A DNA stretch of 64,000 bases from positions 20,507,501-20,571,500 of the forward strand of contig NC_083390.1 of assembly GCF_031755915.1 (NCBI RefSeq). Reading direction: 5' to 3'. The notes beneath the pieces are model-generated. The model saw nothing but the letters and a program-made list of their open reading frames with translations. It was not told the DNA's origin and ran no database searches. Below, one piece after another: positions 49,544 through 60,352 of this stretch (position 1 is the stretch's first letter; each line of letters begins with the position of its first letter). This DNA comes from Ziziphus jujuba (taxonomy: Eukaryota; Streptophyta; Magnoliopsida; Rosales; Rhamnaceae). The position numbers and the translations under genes are program-made.

Positions 49544-50402
49544 TCCAACCTAGTCAAGCTATTTCTTTGTAGTACGATTTTTTAATGCACTTTCAAAGGT
49601 TGGAAGAAGAGACTCATGCCTGCAAATAGAGAAATTCAAGTTGTCCTTGGTCAGAGTAACTAAGTTGGTCCAGCATTAACTGATAAGCAAAATATGCATG
49701 AGCAATAAAATACCCTAGAGTAAATCATATGAACTCAGTTTAAGACAAATCTTTGAATATCATTGTCTGCCAAATATCCTAGTAAATTAACAAGTTCAAA
49801 ATCGATGATTGATCGGCAAATAAATATATAAACGCATTCGTTAAAAGATCGGTTAGCATTGCAAAGGTGCCTTTAAATATATAACAGAGGATCAAAACAT
49901 GATCTCTGATCTCCCAAGTGAACTTTTCAACTAAAATTATTGACATCAAATTCTTCAAACATCATATCGGTAACAAAATATACCCTATCAAACTCAAATT
50001 CAAATAAGTATGAAATTCTCCCTCAGGTAAGGTAGTACTTTCTCTAAAAAAGAAAACGTAGCATTAATTTTGGAAGCCATTCCTCAACCCCAAAGCTCTA
50101 GTAACATTATAATGTTCATAAATCAAAAGCCAGGGCAACACTACACATAATAGCAACATTAAATGTCACCCCCCTTTCCTCCTTTCCATTTTTCATTCTA
50201 TCACTTTCCCTTTTTTAACATTCATAACACTAGAATGTCTTTCACTATCTCAAAAGCAGATGTCATTCTTTAGAACTTTCAAAATAAATGTGCAACCATA
50301 TTAAGCCTAGATTCAACCAGACACAGATAGAAAAGGAAAACATCCATCTAACATAGAACGCCATATGCTAAAAAACTTCCCAAATGAACTCAGCTAGATC
50401 CA

Positions 50403-50702
50403 CATTAAAAGCTTGCTGATAATTCAAGTCCCCAAAAAGCCAGAGAAAATTAGTAAGAAACTTGTGTTATCTGTGTGTGAGTAAAGCGAACGCATTCGTG
50501 CACAACTAACTTTAAATAGCACCTCACTCTCAAGAGTCAACAAATTAATGTGCATTAAAGGCTTGGTGATAATTCAAGTCCCCAAAAAGCCAGAGCAAAT
50601 TAGTAAGAAACTTGTGTTATCTGTGTGTGAGTAAAGCAAACGCATTCACGCACAACTAACTTTAAATAGCATCTCACTCTCAAGAGTCAACAAATTAATG
50701 TA
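50403..50702. repeat. Tandem duplication, two units of 150 bp
   Basis: Units 50403-50552 and 50553-50702 differ at only a few positions. Both end in CAAGAGTCAACAAATTAATG. Confidence 0.85.
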
Positions 50703-52289
50703 CAACACATATGAAAATTCAAGACACTAATCTCCGCCTATGTTACTCGGACTTTTCACTCTATCCCACCATGGCCATGTCGGACACTTGGGCACCTACA
50801 AGGGTATGGCAATCGGACACTCAAAATACAAGGAAAAATAAAAAACAAAAAAAAAAAATAGACAGATCTGACACTTGGACATGTAGCTGCACCCAACACT
50901 ACACCTGAATCCAAACAACATATGCCCCCAAAGACCAACATATTGAATGGCAACTACAGTTATATTTAAATATACCAACATACTTGTGTACATAAGAATA
51001 AAAAACTGTGCTCAAAAGAACGCACACAGCAAAACACTGACCCAACTGAACCACCAAGATTCATATACTAACAAAGGAGAAATTTTCAAATCCCAAGATT
51101 TAAGTCAAATTAACATTGAGAGGAAATTATGTACAAGCATGTATTGGCTTCACAAGTTACCTGATATTAAATAAATTACTATCAAACACAGAGAACCCTG
51201 CAGATGCATGTAAATCTATGTAACATGCTGGACACAAATATGAAGAGCAAAGACATTGATCTCTAACAATCCTAGAACACTATAATATGAGCCTAGGAAA
51301 ATTTACTATATTCATCAGTACCCTTATCCAGTTAAAAGTGCTAAGAGAAATTGTTAGAAGAAGTGGAACTATATAGAAATTTAGTATGATCATTAATAAC
51401 AGTTGCTAATATCTCAATTGAATTGCAGTTAGAGATCAAAACGACAAGCCACTGGATTTTTCATCAACCAAACATCCAGCTTTCTAAGAAACCAGTGCAA
51501 AGAATTAAATAAAATAACTTTACCTTTTACAATCCTATAATTTAGAATTCATCCTATAATCATCTGGAGGAGTTCTGATGTAATCACACTAATGATGGGA
51601 GAGTTTACAATCTTAATCACAATCATATTGGTTTACTAAGTTCATCAAATTGAAACAACAATTAACTCGGCTTTGCTTGACCAAATTTTGATCTCTACTA
51701 ACCATTTGCAATATCATCTTACATCTAGCCATTCATATTGGACTAACTAGAAAAAGAAAGAAAATCAACCAGTAGCATACTTTAAATTAAATCCAAAATT
51801 TTGTGAGGATTATTTTTCAAGGCCGAGATAGTTGGCATCAAATATGCCAGATCAGTCATCAATCATCCCTAGTCTATGAACTGTCAAATTCAAACCAAAA
51901 CTTATAAGTAGATTCAGCAGATTTGAATAAATCATTTCACATAATGTCCATGGTAACAATAACAGGACACTTGGTATATGGAGTTTCGACCATGTTGAGA
52001 AAAGTAAAAATCAGATGAAACCAGGTCAAAAGAATATCATTATCATTGTTGACAAATCTAAAGATTGTTTGCAAGTCCCTGCATAAATTTCTATTTCCTT
52101 TAAAGTAACAATTTTTAAATACATCTTACATTTGAAGCAGTATATTATAATTTTACCTTAAAATCTAAACGAGTACTGACCAGTACAGGTAATTCTAACA
52201 TATCATACAATTTAAAATAAATAAAAAGAATACAACCTTTTAAGTTATACATACTCTCCACTAAACCAAGAACTAAATACTCCCCAAGC

Positions 52290-52545
52290 CAATTGCAGAC
52301 GCAGCCACAAACCCATGAAACAAAACCAAAAAAAAAAAAAAAAAAAATTGAGGCGGGTTGGCACTCCCCCCCCCCCCCCCCAAAAAAAACAAAAAAAGCC
52401 CTACCTGGGTCCATTGGTGTAAATGTATGTACTCCAGTTCTCCGAAGAAGTTTGAAAACTCCTACATCACACAACATGCTATGGGAAAGTCTTCTCCTAC
52501 AACATGTTGTGTGGCTGCAAGGCCTATAACAAATTTCATTATGGC
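52290..52545. other. Unmatched filler at the RER copy D deletion
   Basis: Holds an A-run, then C(16) directly followed by an A-rich run (about 52366-52400), then a segment with inverted ACACAACATG / CATGTTGTGT pairs near 52470-52512. No counterpart was seen elsewhere in the window. It sits where exons 2-5 of RER copy D should be. Confidence 0.5.
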
Positions 52546-52820
52546 TTTCACACAGAGTTTTCTTATTACCAAATCAGCTCAAAGTTCTTGATTTTTCTAC
52601 TCTTTTCACTACGAAAATTAGATTTTAATTTTTACTTGAGTGGACTCTAGATGAAAATTCTCACAGTTCTAAAATATCTTACTTCTACTGAGACTCTAGT
52701 CAGATTATGAATTCTTCATTTTCCTTTCTCTTTACTTAGCAACGAACCCAGAATTAAAATTTCAAAATTTCATAAATTTAGAAATTACACAGAAGAATAA
52801 AAAAAATAAAAAACACTAAC

Positions 52821-52978
52821 CTCAGGGCTGGACTTGAATTGCTTCTGAGACATATCGAGCTTCCCTTTGTCAAGCATCACCGCACCAAACGCACCTTCAT
52901 AACACGACCCAAACTCGAAGACGCAGGCGCACTACCAAAAACCAGTGGAGCCACAGAGCACCTTCCCAACAAAGCCAT
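52821..52978 (-). pseudogene. RER first-exon remnant (copy D)
   Basis: Only exon 1 and part of intron 1 of an RER5/6-like gene survive. It starts MALLGRCSVAPLVFG at 52978. Ten bases are missing after the VMK codons, shifting the frame. The end of the exon (LDKGKLDMSQKQFKSSPE before GTTAG) is the least damaged of the four copies, without the TAA seen in copies A and B or the added base in C. The remaining exons are replaced by filler. Confidence 0.8.
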
Positions 52979-53838
52979 GGAATCAAAAGTAGTCAACGAG
53001 TGTACTTTTTCTAGCTAACAACCATGAAGAAAAACAATATAATAATAAAAGATAAAACTTTTCCCTTTATATATATATATATATATATATTTACCTTCCA
53101 CTCTCCCCAAAACCAAACACAATAGCCTAAGGCTCTGTTTTAGGCTCTGTTTATGTTTTGGCAAAAGATTAATCATCGCGTAACATCAGCTCTACAATCA
53201 GATCTCCGCCGTTCAATACGTCAAGTGCTCCTCTTCATCTATGCAAAATCCTAATTTTATGGCTAAAAGGATCTCGCAGTTTTTATTGTACTACTTTTTG
53301 AGCTTCCAAACATGGCCGACCATCTCTGTTTCTTCACCAAGGTCTCTGCCAGTATGATATTAATTTGTACTAAGAGAATGGAATTGTTTCGAAGTACTCT
53401 AAATATTCCCAGGCAGCTTTGCTGTGTCAACGAATATTAACGAGTTCTTTTAACTTGTCTATCATGTATTGATTAAGATATTTGCCATCATAGGGTTGTT
53501 GAGAATCTAACTCAAAAATTTATTGCGTTATTGGCCAGGAAAGAAAAATATTTTACCAGCCACATATTAAATAGAAGCCATAGCTGTTTAAAATTTTAAA
53601 AAATAAAATAAAATAAGAAAGGCACGAATAATTTAGAACTTGTAATTAGACCATATTTTTACGTATTAACAGGAAGGAAGAATAACACAGATTCGAATTT
53701 TCTTCAGATTAAAACACTACAAACAATTTGAATCGTCTTCAAATTATTTCATCCAATATATTATTGTTTTCAAATTATTTGAAAAAGCTCAGATAGAAAG
53801 TATAACAAAGAATGAGAGAGAGAGGATAGAGACTGTGC
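52979..53838. other. Intergenic junction between RER remnant D and GlcAT14 copy 5
   Basis: Upstream RER flank up to about 53450 (matches 58314-58730), then unmatched DNA to about 53785, where the GlcAT14 intron begins abruptly. (TA)n at 53070-53091. No gene. Confidence 0.5.
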
Positions 53839-54132
53839 CTGTGAAAACTTTAAAAGCGTCAGCAGTTCTCCGCTTTTCTGTAGCATGAAAAATTTGGCTT
53901 CTCCTGGATAGGTATGTAGCTGGGTCAACTACAATAGGCTGCACCCTCTGAAATCTGCATAAAAAAATTACAAAATCAAAACCATAATGATCCAAACTAA
54001 CTTACACTACAAGTAAAATTACAGCTACAATCAGCAAAAAGGACTTGCCTACTCTTTCCATCCAAGGTCACTGGTGTGATCAGTGAAATTTAGATCTCTT
54101 CTAATGGAGGAAAGAAAATACATGAGGGAGAC
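53839..54132 (-). pseudogene. GlcAT14-like, two exons only (copy 5)
   Basis: Exons 54132-54053 (SSIRRDLNFTDHTSDLGWKE) and 53954-53839 (RVQPIVVDPATYLSRRSQIF to DAFKVFTG). The second is fully intact and ends in the GC donor ACAG|GCACAG. The final catalytic exon is absent because the copy is cut at about 53785. The first exon has a small shift near its start. Confidence 0.82.
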
Positions 54133-54295
54133 CTGAAAAAAAAAAAAAAAAAAAAGATATATATATATATATATAAATGAGCAAGCATAATCTATAGAGG
54201 AAACATGAGAGAGATCTTGGAAAAAAGAAAAAAAGAAAAAAAAAGAAGATATATATATATATATAAATGAGCAAGCATAATCTATAAAGGAAACA
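54125..54295. repeat. Local tandem duplication with (TA)n
   Basis: A unit with an A-rich run, (TA)n and the block AATGAGCAAGCATAATCTAT occurs twice (about 54125-54205 and 54206-54295). It lies just 5' of GlcAT14 exon copy 5. Confidence 0.7.
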
Positions 54296-56177
54296 CTACA
54301 AAATAGGAATAGATATGAGAAATTATAATGCATGGGATAACAGACATAATATAGAAAATATACGCCTACGGCAAGTCTAATACCAGTTAATGGGAAGTCA
54401 ATAAGCATTATAACAACCTGTGCCACGAGACGTCAGTAAGCCTTTGCAGAAGAAAGTAAGAAAAAAAGGTCACATATTAAGGGAAAAGTCATGCATCCAG
54501 AAAATAAAGCATGTCTTTCTGGGACAAACTAGACAAAATCGCCAGTAAGACCATTCACCGACATTAGGATCTAGAGAAATATTCCATTCGGACCATCATC
54601 AAAATTAGCATCTGATATCACCATAAAAGGTCCTTATTGAAGGCGACAACTTCAGAGACGCAGCATATTACAGGGCACTGCAGATGCTTAAGAAAGATTC
54701 AAGATTGATATTTGGAAACACATTGAGGCTTTTTTCAGTTTAAGTTTTTAGTATTTTTATTATCAATTACTTGCAGCTACTTTGCTCTATCCTACTTATG
54801 AAGTTATTTCCAGCTCCATATCTTTACCTACAATCAAACTCAATATGCTATTTATTTGTAGTATGACTTTTTAACGCACTTTCTAAGGTTGGAAGAAGGG
54901 ATTCATGCCTATTAATAGAGAAATTCAAATTATCCTGCTTTGTCACAGTACCTAAGTTGGTCCAGCAATAATGATCACTAAGTTCTATAAAATGAAATAA
55001 CAATCAACTCGGCTTTGCTTGACCAAATTCTGACCTACACTAAGTCATTGCAATATCTTCTTACATCAAGCGATTGGTATTGGTGACTAACTAGAAGAAG
55101 AAAGAAAATCAACCATTAGTGTCCCTCAAATTACATTCAAAATTTTGTGAGCTTTATTTTTCAAACTCGAGATAGTTGGTACCAAATATGCCAAATCAGT
55201 CATCAATCCCAAGATAAAACTTATAATCATAAGTAAATTCAGTGAATTCCCATACATCATTTCCACTGAATTTTCACGGTAACAACAACAGGACACTAGG
55301 TACATGGAGTTTCACCCATGTTCAGAAATGTAAAATCAGATGAAACCAGGTAAACATATCATTATCATCGTCAACAAATTTAAACATTGTTTACAATTCG
55401 CTGCATACATTTTTATTTCTTTTAAAGTAACAATTTTTAAATACATCTTACACTGAAGCAATATATTATAATTACACACTGAAAGTCTAAAACAAAGTAC
55501 TATCCAGTACTGGTAATTCTAACATATCATACAATTTAAAATAATTAAAAGGAATACAACCCTTTTAAGATATATACTCCACTAAATCAAGAGCCAAATA
55601 CCCCCCAAGTCAAATTCAGACACAGCCATATATGAAACAAAACCCAAAATAAATAAATAAATAAATACCATCTCCCTCTAACCAAAAGTAAATTGCTCAA
55701 TTAGTTGTAACAAGAAAAGTAAAACAAATAAACAGAAACAAACAAATAAATAAACAAAAAAGAAATTACCAAGTTGGCATACCCCTGCTGATATTCCAAT
55801 AGTGCTAGCTATGGAACCTAGATCGATCCAGTAGTGCGGTGCTCAGGTAAAATCATAACCATCCCACCCACTTTTCAAATTTATAAAAAAAATAAAAATA
55901 TAATTTAAAAAAAAAAAAACCTGGCAAGCATATTGATAGTGAAGATGGTCAATATGAAATGAGGAAAAATCAGGACAACCAACGCATAATCATTCAGATG
56001 AAACCATAAGAATAACATATCATTAGAAGACCAAACAGTAAAGATCACGAAGGTGGAAAAAAAATAAAAACGAGAAAAGCCCCTAGCAGAGTCAGACCAA
56101 AAATGTGGGAAACCAATTTAAATGTCTTACATATGTAGCAAATATAAGCAGCCAATAAGTGTTTCATAGAGAAAATC
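54296..56177. other. Intergenic between GlcAT14 copy 5 and RER copy C
   Basis: Matches 15180-17489 in order. It contains the unidentified exon-like block at about 55780-55840. No gene. Confidence 0.5.
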
Positions 56178-58313
56178 CTCAATGCTACGCTGAAAAACAG
56201 CACCACTCTAATGACATCAAAGTGGTTGAACATTGCTCTGTCATATCCACATAAAAGCTGATATCTCATGTTAGCATAAAGTCCTAGGAAAGCCACCATA
56301 ACCAAGTGCATTAGTGCTTGTACTTGGTATTGACACAGATAACCTGCCAAACAAGTTAACAATTGCAAAGAACAAAATTAGTTTGACCAATTTAATATAT
56401 TATGGTAAGTAAGTCGAATATTTCACTGAAAACAACTATCAAGGGCAACACGTTTTTTTTCATATAACAACTTTTCTTAAACCCATAACTCTATTCCAAA
56501 TTCATGACATTCCCCAGAGAGTGTTATATTTGAAATATGTAAACATAGCATCTAAACATCATACTCACAGCACAACAAAAAAGTTATTATATTTTCATCC
56601 ATCATAGAATAGTTCTTCAATAATTTTTTTGTTAAGTTCATAAACCAATGCTTCTCAAGCTTGCAGGGTAAATTCTTTGATATTTAAACTTTCAGAGAAG
56701 TTACAATGGTTGCTTCATTCTTATTGATAAACTCTAATCAGTACTATTTAGTTTTACAAAAGAAACAGTGTTTTCTTTTGCTTCATACCTTCCATCCTCC
56801 TTACTGGCTAGATAATTTGATAAAGAACCTTGCACTGCTCCAGCAGTTAGCCCAGCCATACACAACTCGGCAGCCTTATAGAAGAAAGAGTGTATTCTCT
56901 TTTGTAGATCAAATTCCCTCAGTGGATAACTTCTTTCAAATATGTTGTTTGGGAGCTTCTGCAATGTATTTTGCAAATCAAAACTGGAATATATTCCCAT
57001 ATGAACGACAAGTAGCAAGCAACCAAACAACAATAGCATCGCATGCTGCAACAGTGAGCATATGAACAAGTACAAGATCCCATTCTCGCTTTACCCTATA
57101 GTAAAGCAAACATCAATTACTTCAGCATTTCAATGCAAAAACCAGACAATTTCAATCCCTTGTCATAAAAGGAAGACATACCTATCCTTCCTATTCTTAA
57201 ACTCCAAACAAACAGAGCAACCAATTGTAGTAGCCTGCTCTAAAAGAAGCCTGTATAAAAAGGAAGGATCTGCAAGCATCCTCCACAACAGAAAAGTATT
57301 TCATATCATATTGTGAACTAAGAACGATGCCGTGGGATTAATTCAAAGGAAACTCAAAATATTCAACATGCAACTGTTAAAAAGTTAAGGGTACACTGAA
57401 AAATGGCAATTTTATAGCTTTAGCAGATAAAAAAATGGACTTCACATGTAATATTCTACAATAGTAAGGTTAGGGCCCTGTTAAATCACCTGCCAATTAA
57501 TGCCCTCGACACTGCTTGAGGAAGTGAACGGGGAATAAACTGGTATGGTTGGCCTGGCATTGATTGCTACAAATTTTACAATTTCAGCGGAACTCAACAA
57601 TCCCTGGAGGAAATATTCCAGTTAAAATGTAGCTAAAAGTATTCAACTGAAAGTTAAACGACGATATACCGATCATGATCTCTCAAAAATTACCAAAATT
57701 ATCACATTTATGCAACCAATACCATAAAATAAATTACACCGGCTGTGGAAATGATTTTGGAATTAAAACAGTTTTCCATATGAACTCAAACAAACTCACA
57801 GATATATATTACTATCAAATAATTGGATTCCTTTCACACAGAGTTTTCTTATTACCAATTCAGCTCAAAGTTCATTGATTTTCTACTCTCTGCACCATGA
57901 AATTTAGATTTAATTTTTACTCAAGTGGACTATAAATGAAAATTCTCACAGTTTTTAATCTCATTTCTCCTAAGACTATAAATAAAAATTCTCACAGTTT
58001 TTAATTCAGGCCTTGAGTTCTTCATTTTTCTTTCCCTTATAAAAAGTCTCAGCAACAAACCCAGAACTAAAATTTCATAAATTTAGAAATCTAAAAAAAA
58101 ATAAAATTTATATATATATATATATATATACACAAAACACTAACCTCAGGGCTGGACTTGGATTTGTTTCTGCGACATATTGAGCTTCCTGTAGTCAAAC
58201 GTCACAGCACCAAACGCACCGTACTGGCCATTCATAACATGACCCAAACTCAAAGACGCAGGCGCACCACCAGAAGCCGATGGAGCTACAAAGCACCTTT
58301 GCAACAAAGCCAT
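56178..58313 (-). pseudogene. RETICULATA-RELATED 5/6-like (DUF3411) pseudogene, copy C
   Basis: Exons on the minus strand: 58313-58145 (MALLQRCFVAPSASGG), 57603-57490, 57280-57182 (MLADPSFLYRLLLEQATTIG, intact), 57105-56789 (PNNIFERSYPLREF, FFYKAAELCMAGL) and 56343-56178 (LSVSIPSTSTNALGYG, then in another frame GLYANMRYQLLCGYDRAM). Lesions: one added base near the end of exon 1; the exon 2 frameshift around TATTCCCCG shared with A and B; one added T in exon 4 before the FDLQN motif; the shared G insertion in exon 5; and GT to GA at the last donor. It is the least damaged of the three but still cannot give a full protein unless splicing rescues it. Confidence 0.88.
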
Positions 58314-58735
58314 GGAATCAAAAATAGATAACAATAAAAGATCAAACTAATAATAATAATAATATTATTATTATTTTGTTTTTTTTTACTTACCTCGCAC
58401 TTTCCCAAAAACCAAACAGGATAGCCTAAGGCTCTGTTTATATGTTTTGGCAAAAGATTTACCGTCGTGTAACGTCGGCTCTACGATCACCTCCCCGGCC
58501 TTAGAAGACATTGTGTGCTTCATCTTCCTCTATGCAAATCCCTAATTTCGGGTTTATTGGGATTACTCTTTGAGCTTTCAAACATGGCCGACGATCCCTG
58601 TTTCTTCACCCAGCTCTCTGCCAGTATGAGATTGAAATAATGGAATTATTTTGAAATTACTCTATAATTTGACGCTGACGTTAAAATATTCCCAGTCAGC
58701 TTTGCATTGTTGACAAATATTAACGAATTCTTGAA
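58314..58735. other. Upstream flank of RER copy C
   Basis: Matches 19522-19960 and 29074-29520. (TAA/TTA)n near 58348-58375. No gene. Confidence 0.5.
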
Positions 58736-59093
58736 GGCGCTGTAGATTGCTTCTGCATTTGCTTGCGAACGTGTGTGTTTTGAGAATGATGCTTTAGCCG
58801 TTACTCAAAGTCTGAAGCATAAAGACAGGAGCTCTCTGCACCGGTCTGCGGATTACCTGTTCAACGATACCATCGACCTTGTCTCTCTGCCTTTGCAAAT
58901 GTTTCTTTTACTTGGTCTCCCAAAAGGCTAATAGACTTGCCCATTTAGTGGGTCAGGGAGCTGCTAACCAGTGTTTCACTGGCCACGTCTACTTAATTGT
59001 ATTCCTATTTCCTTTGTTGACTGATTCAGGACGGCGACTCGGAGGTAGCCACCTGACTCTGGTGTTTTCTGCCTTTTTTTTTTTTTTTTTTTT
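58736..59093 (+). mobile_element. LINE-type fragment with RNase H-like domain end
   Basis: An insertion absent from cassettes A and B. Plus-strand reading gives CERVCFENDALAVTQSLKHK, then a FANVSFTWSP-like stretch and, in another frame, KANRLAHLVGQGAANQC. This is the C-terminal signature of the RVT_3 RNase H-like domain found at the ends of plant non-LTR retrotransposon ORFs. It ends in a T run (about 59073-59094). It is 5' truncated and frameshifted. AAATATTAACG-A/G-ATTC lies on both sides, but this may be pre-existing local repetition and not a target duplication. Confidence 0.6.
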
Positions 59094-59164
59094 TTGTTTA
59101 AGTGGAATCCAATTTTACAAAATATTAACGGATTCGTTTAAAAGAATATTATATATATATATAT

Positions 59165-59350
59165 ATATATAGTCCGTGCGGACGGTGCTTATACGGATCA
59201 TAGTATTGGTGATGGTTTTTTATAATATTGATGATGATTTTCTAAAAAACCGTCGTTAATACTATAAAAAATCGTCATTAATACTGCAGTTTTCATACGA
59301 ACCGTTATCACCATAAAATTTCCATGTATATATATATATATATATATATG
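59165..59350. mobile_element. Imperfect hairpin element inside TA repeats
   Basis: A segment of about 160 bp with arms TAGTATTGGTGATGGTTTTT and its near reverse complement (AAAAATCGTCATTAATACTG), plus outer ACGGTGCTTATACG / CATACGAACCGTTAT matches. It is flanked on both sides by (TA)n, as expected for an insertion into a TA microsatellite. Non-coding. Confidence 0.55.
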
Positions 59351-59680
59351 AAATCCTACTTTTAGCAAATATGAACGAATTCATTTAACAAAAAAATATT
59401 ATATATATAGATATTAGCGAATTCATTTATTTGCTGATACTTTGGATGTAACTCAAAAATTTTACCAACCACATTTTTAATAGATAATTAATTAAACAAA
59501 AATAACACAATTTGAATTTTTCTTCATAGTATTTCATCCAACTGCCCATCTAATATAAGAACTAGTTCACACACGCACATAGATAGAAGGCCCATTATAC
59601 TCAACAGCAAAGATAAAGCAAAAAAACCTAAAAGAACTATAGTTTTATTACATTTCATATCTAACTTCAACGAGGTCAGA
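59351..59680. other. Intergenic downstream of SMP copy C
   Basis: Matches 19960-20290 and 29640-30000. The small frame at 59524-59736 overlaps the gene end and is not supported. Confidence 0.5.
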
Positions 59681-60142
59681 CTAGACAGGAGGCCGATTAT
59701 TGTCTTCTCCATTCGGACCGGGATGATTATGGCCATACATTCCCCTTGCCCATGTCAGGAAGACTTGAATAACTTCACGAAATGACAATTGTTTTAGTAA
59801 ATCATATAATGATTTGTAAATTACCTTCGCAAAGTAAGCAGTACACAAGACCAAGATGAACCAGCCAAAAAGGGGAAAGAGGATAAGTACGAGCATATTC
59901 AACGCAAAAAACCCAGAAAAGAGCTTAGTTTTAGACATGATTCCAGTGTTACTTGGATCTTGAGATTGACGTAATTCTATATCTGCGGTTGCTGCAATGA
60001 TATAGACAAACAGAGAAACAAAAAATAATACCATGGTGGTATAATGCGTATCAAATGGTGAGACATTCTTTCCTCCGTACATCAACTGTAGCAAAGCTAG
60101 CAAAGTGGCCATCAAAATCCCAAAAATCTTGTTGGACATCAC
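59681..60142 (-). CDS. SMP small multi-pass membrane protein, copy C (intact)
   Basis: An intact intronless frame of 153 residues starting MMSNKIFGILMATLLALLQL. It retains every landmark of copies A and B: the NVSPFDTHYTTM loop, the VLFFVSLFVYIIAATAD helix, KTKLFSGFFALNMLVLIL, a PLFGWF turn, the KSLYDLLKQL stretch and the GHNHPGPNGEDNN tail ending PPV. Substitutions are scattered and no indel breaks the frame. The family is unrecognised, with about four membrane segments. A GTATATATATTGG TATA-like site lies about 85 bases upstream (60228-60240). It sits next to the large inverted repeat at 60353-60722. Confidence 0.8.
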   Translation of the reverse strand: MMSNKIFGILMATLLALLQLMYGGKNVSPFDTHYTTMVLFFVSLFVYIIAATADIELRQSQDPSNTGIMSKTKLFSGFFALNMLVLILFPLFGWFILVLCTAYFAKVIYKSLYDLLKQLSFREVIQVFLTWARGMYGHNHPGPNGEDNNRPPV

Positions 60143-60227
60143 AAGAAATAAGAAACTCGTATGGAAATGGATTAATCAGATTCGCTGAACTCTTTCGCTA
60201 CTTTATAAACTGTTGATTGGGTAATAT

Positions 60228-60240
60228 GTATATATATTGG
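60228..60240 (-). promoter_or_regulatory. Probable TATA box of SMP copy C
   Basis: GTATATATATTGG about 85 bases upstream of the start codon. Position is consistent with copies A and B. Confidence 0.45.
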
Positions 60241-60352
60241 CTCAGCTCACCGGAGAATTAGAAATTTTATATTTGTTGATTCACGCCCCGCAAGATGTTG
60301 GTGGGTTCCACAAGAATTAGAAATTTGATTCTTTGTATTTGTTGATTCAGAC

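Larger units (their letters stand above)
48841..52820. other. Intergenic: decayed RER/GlcAT14 flank
   Basis: No gene. 49000-50340 matches 15180-16680; 51900-52290 matches 16690-17060 (the flank 3' of RER). Two tandem duplications are listed separately. 50736-50900 resembles a dispersed plant repeat. 52290-52545 is unmatched filler replacing the RER body. Confidence 0.5.
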
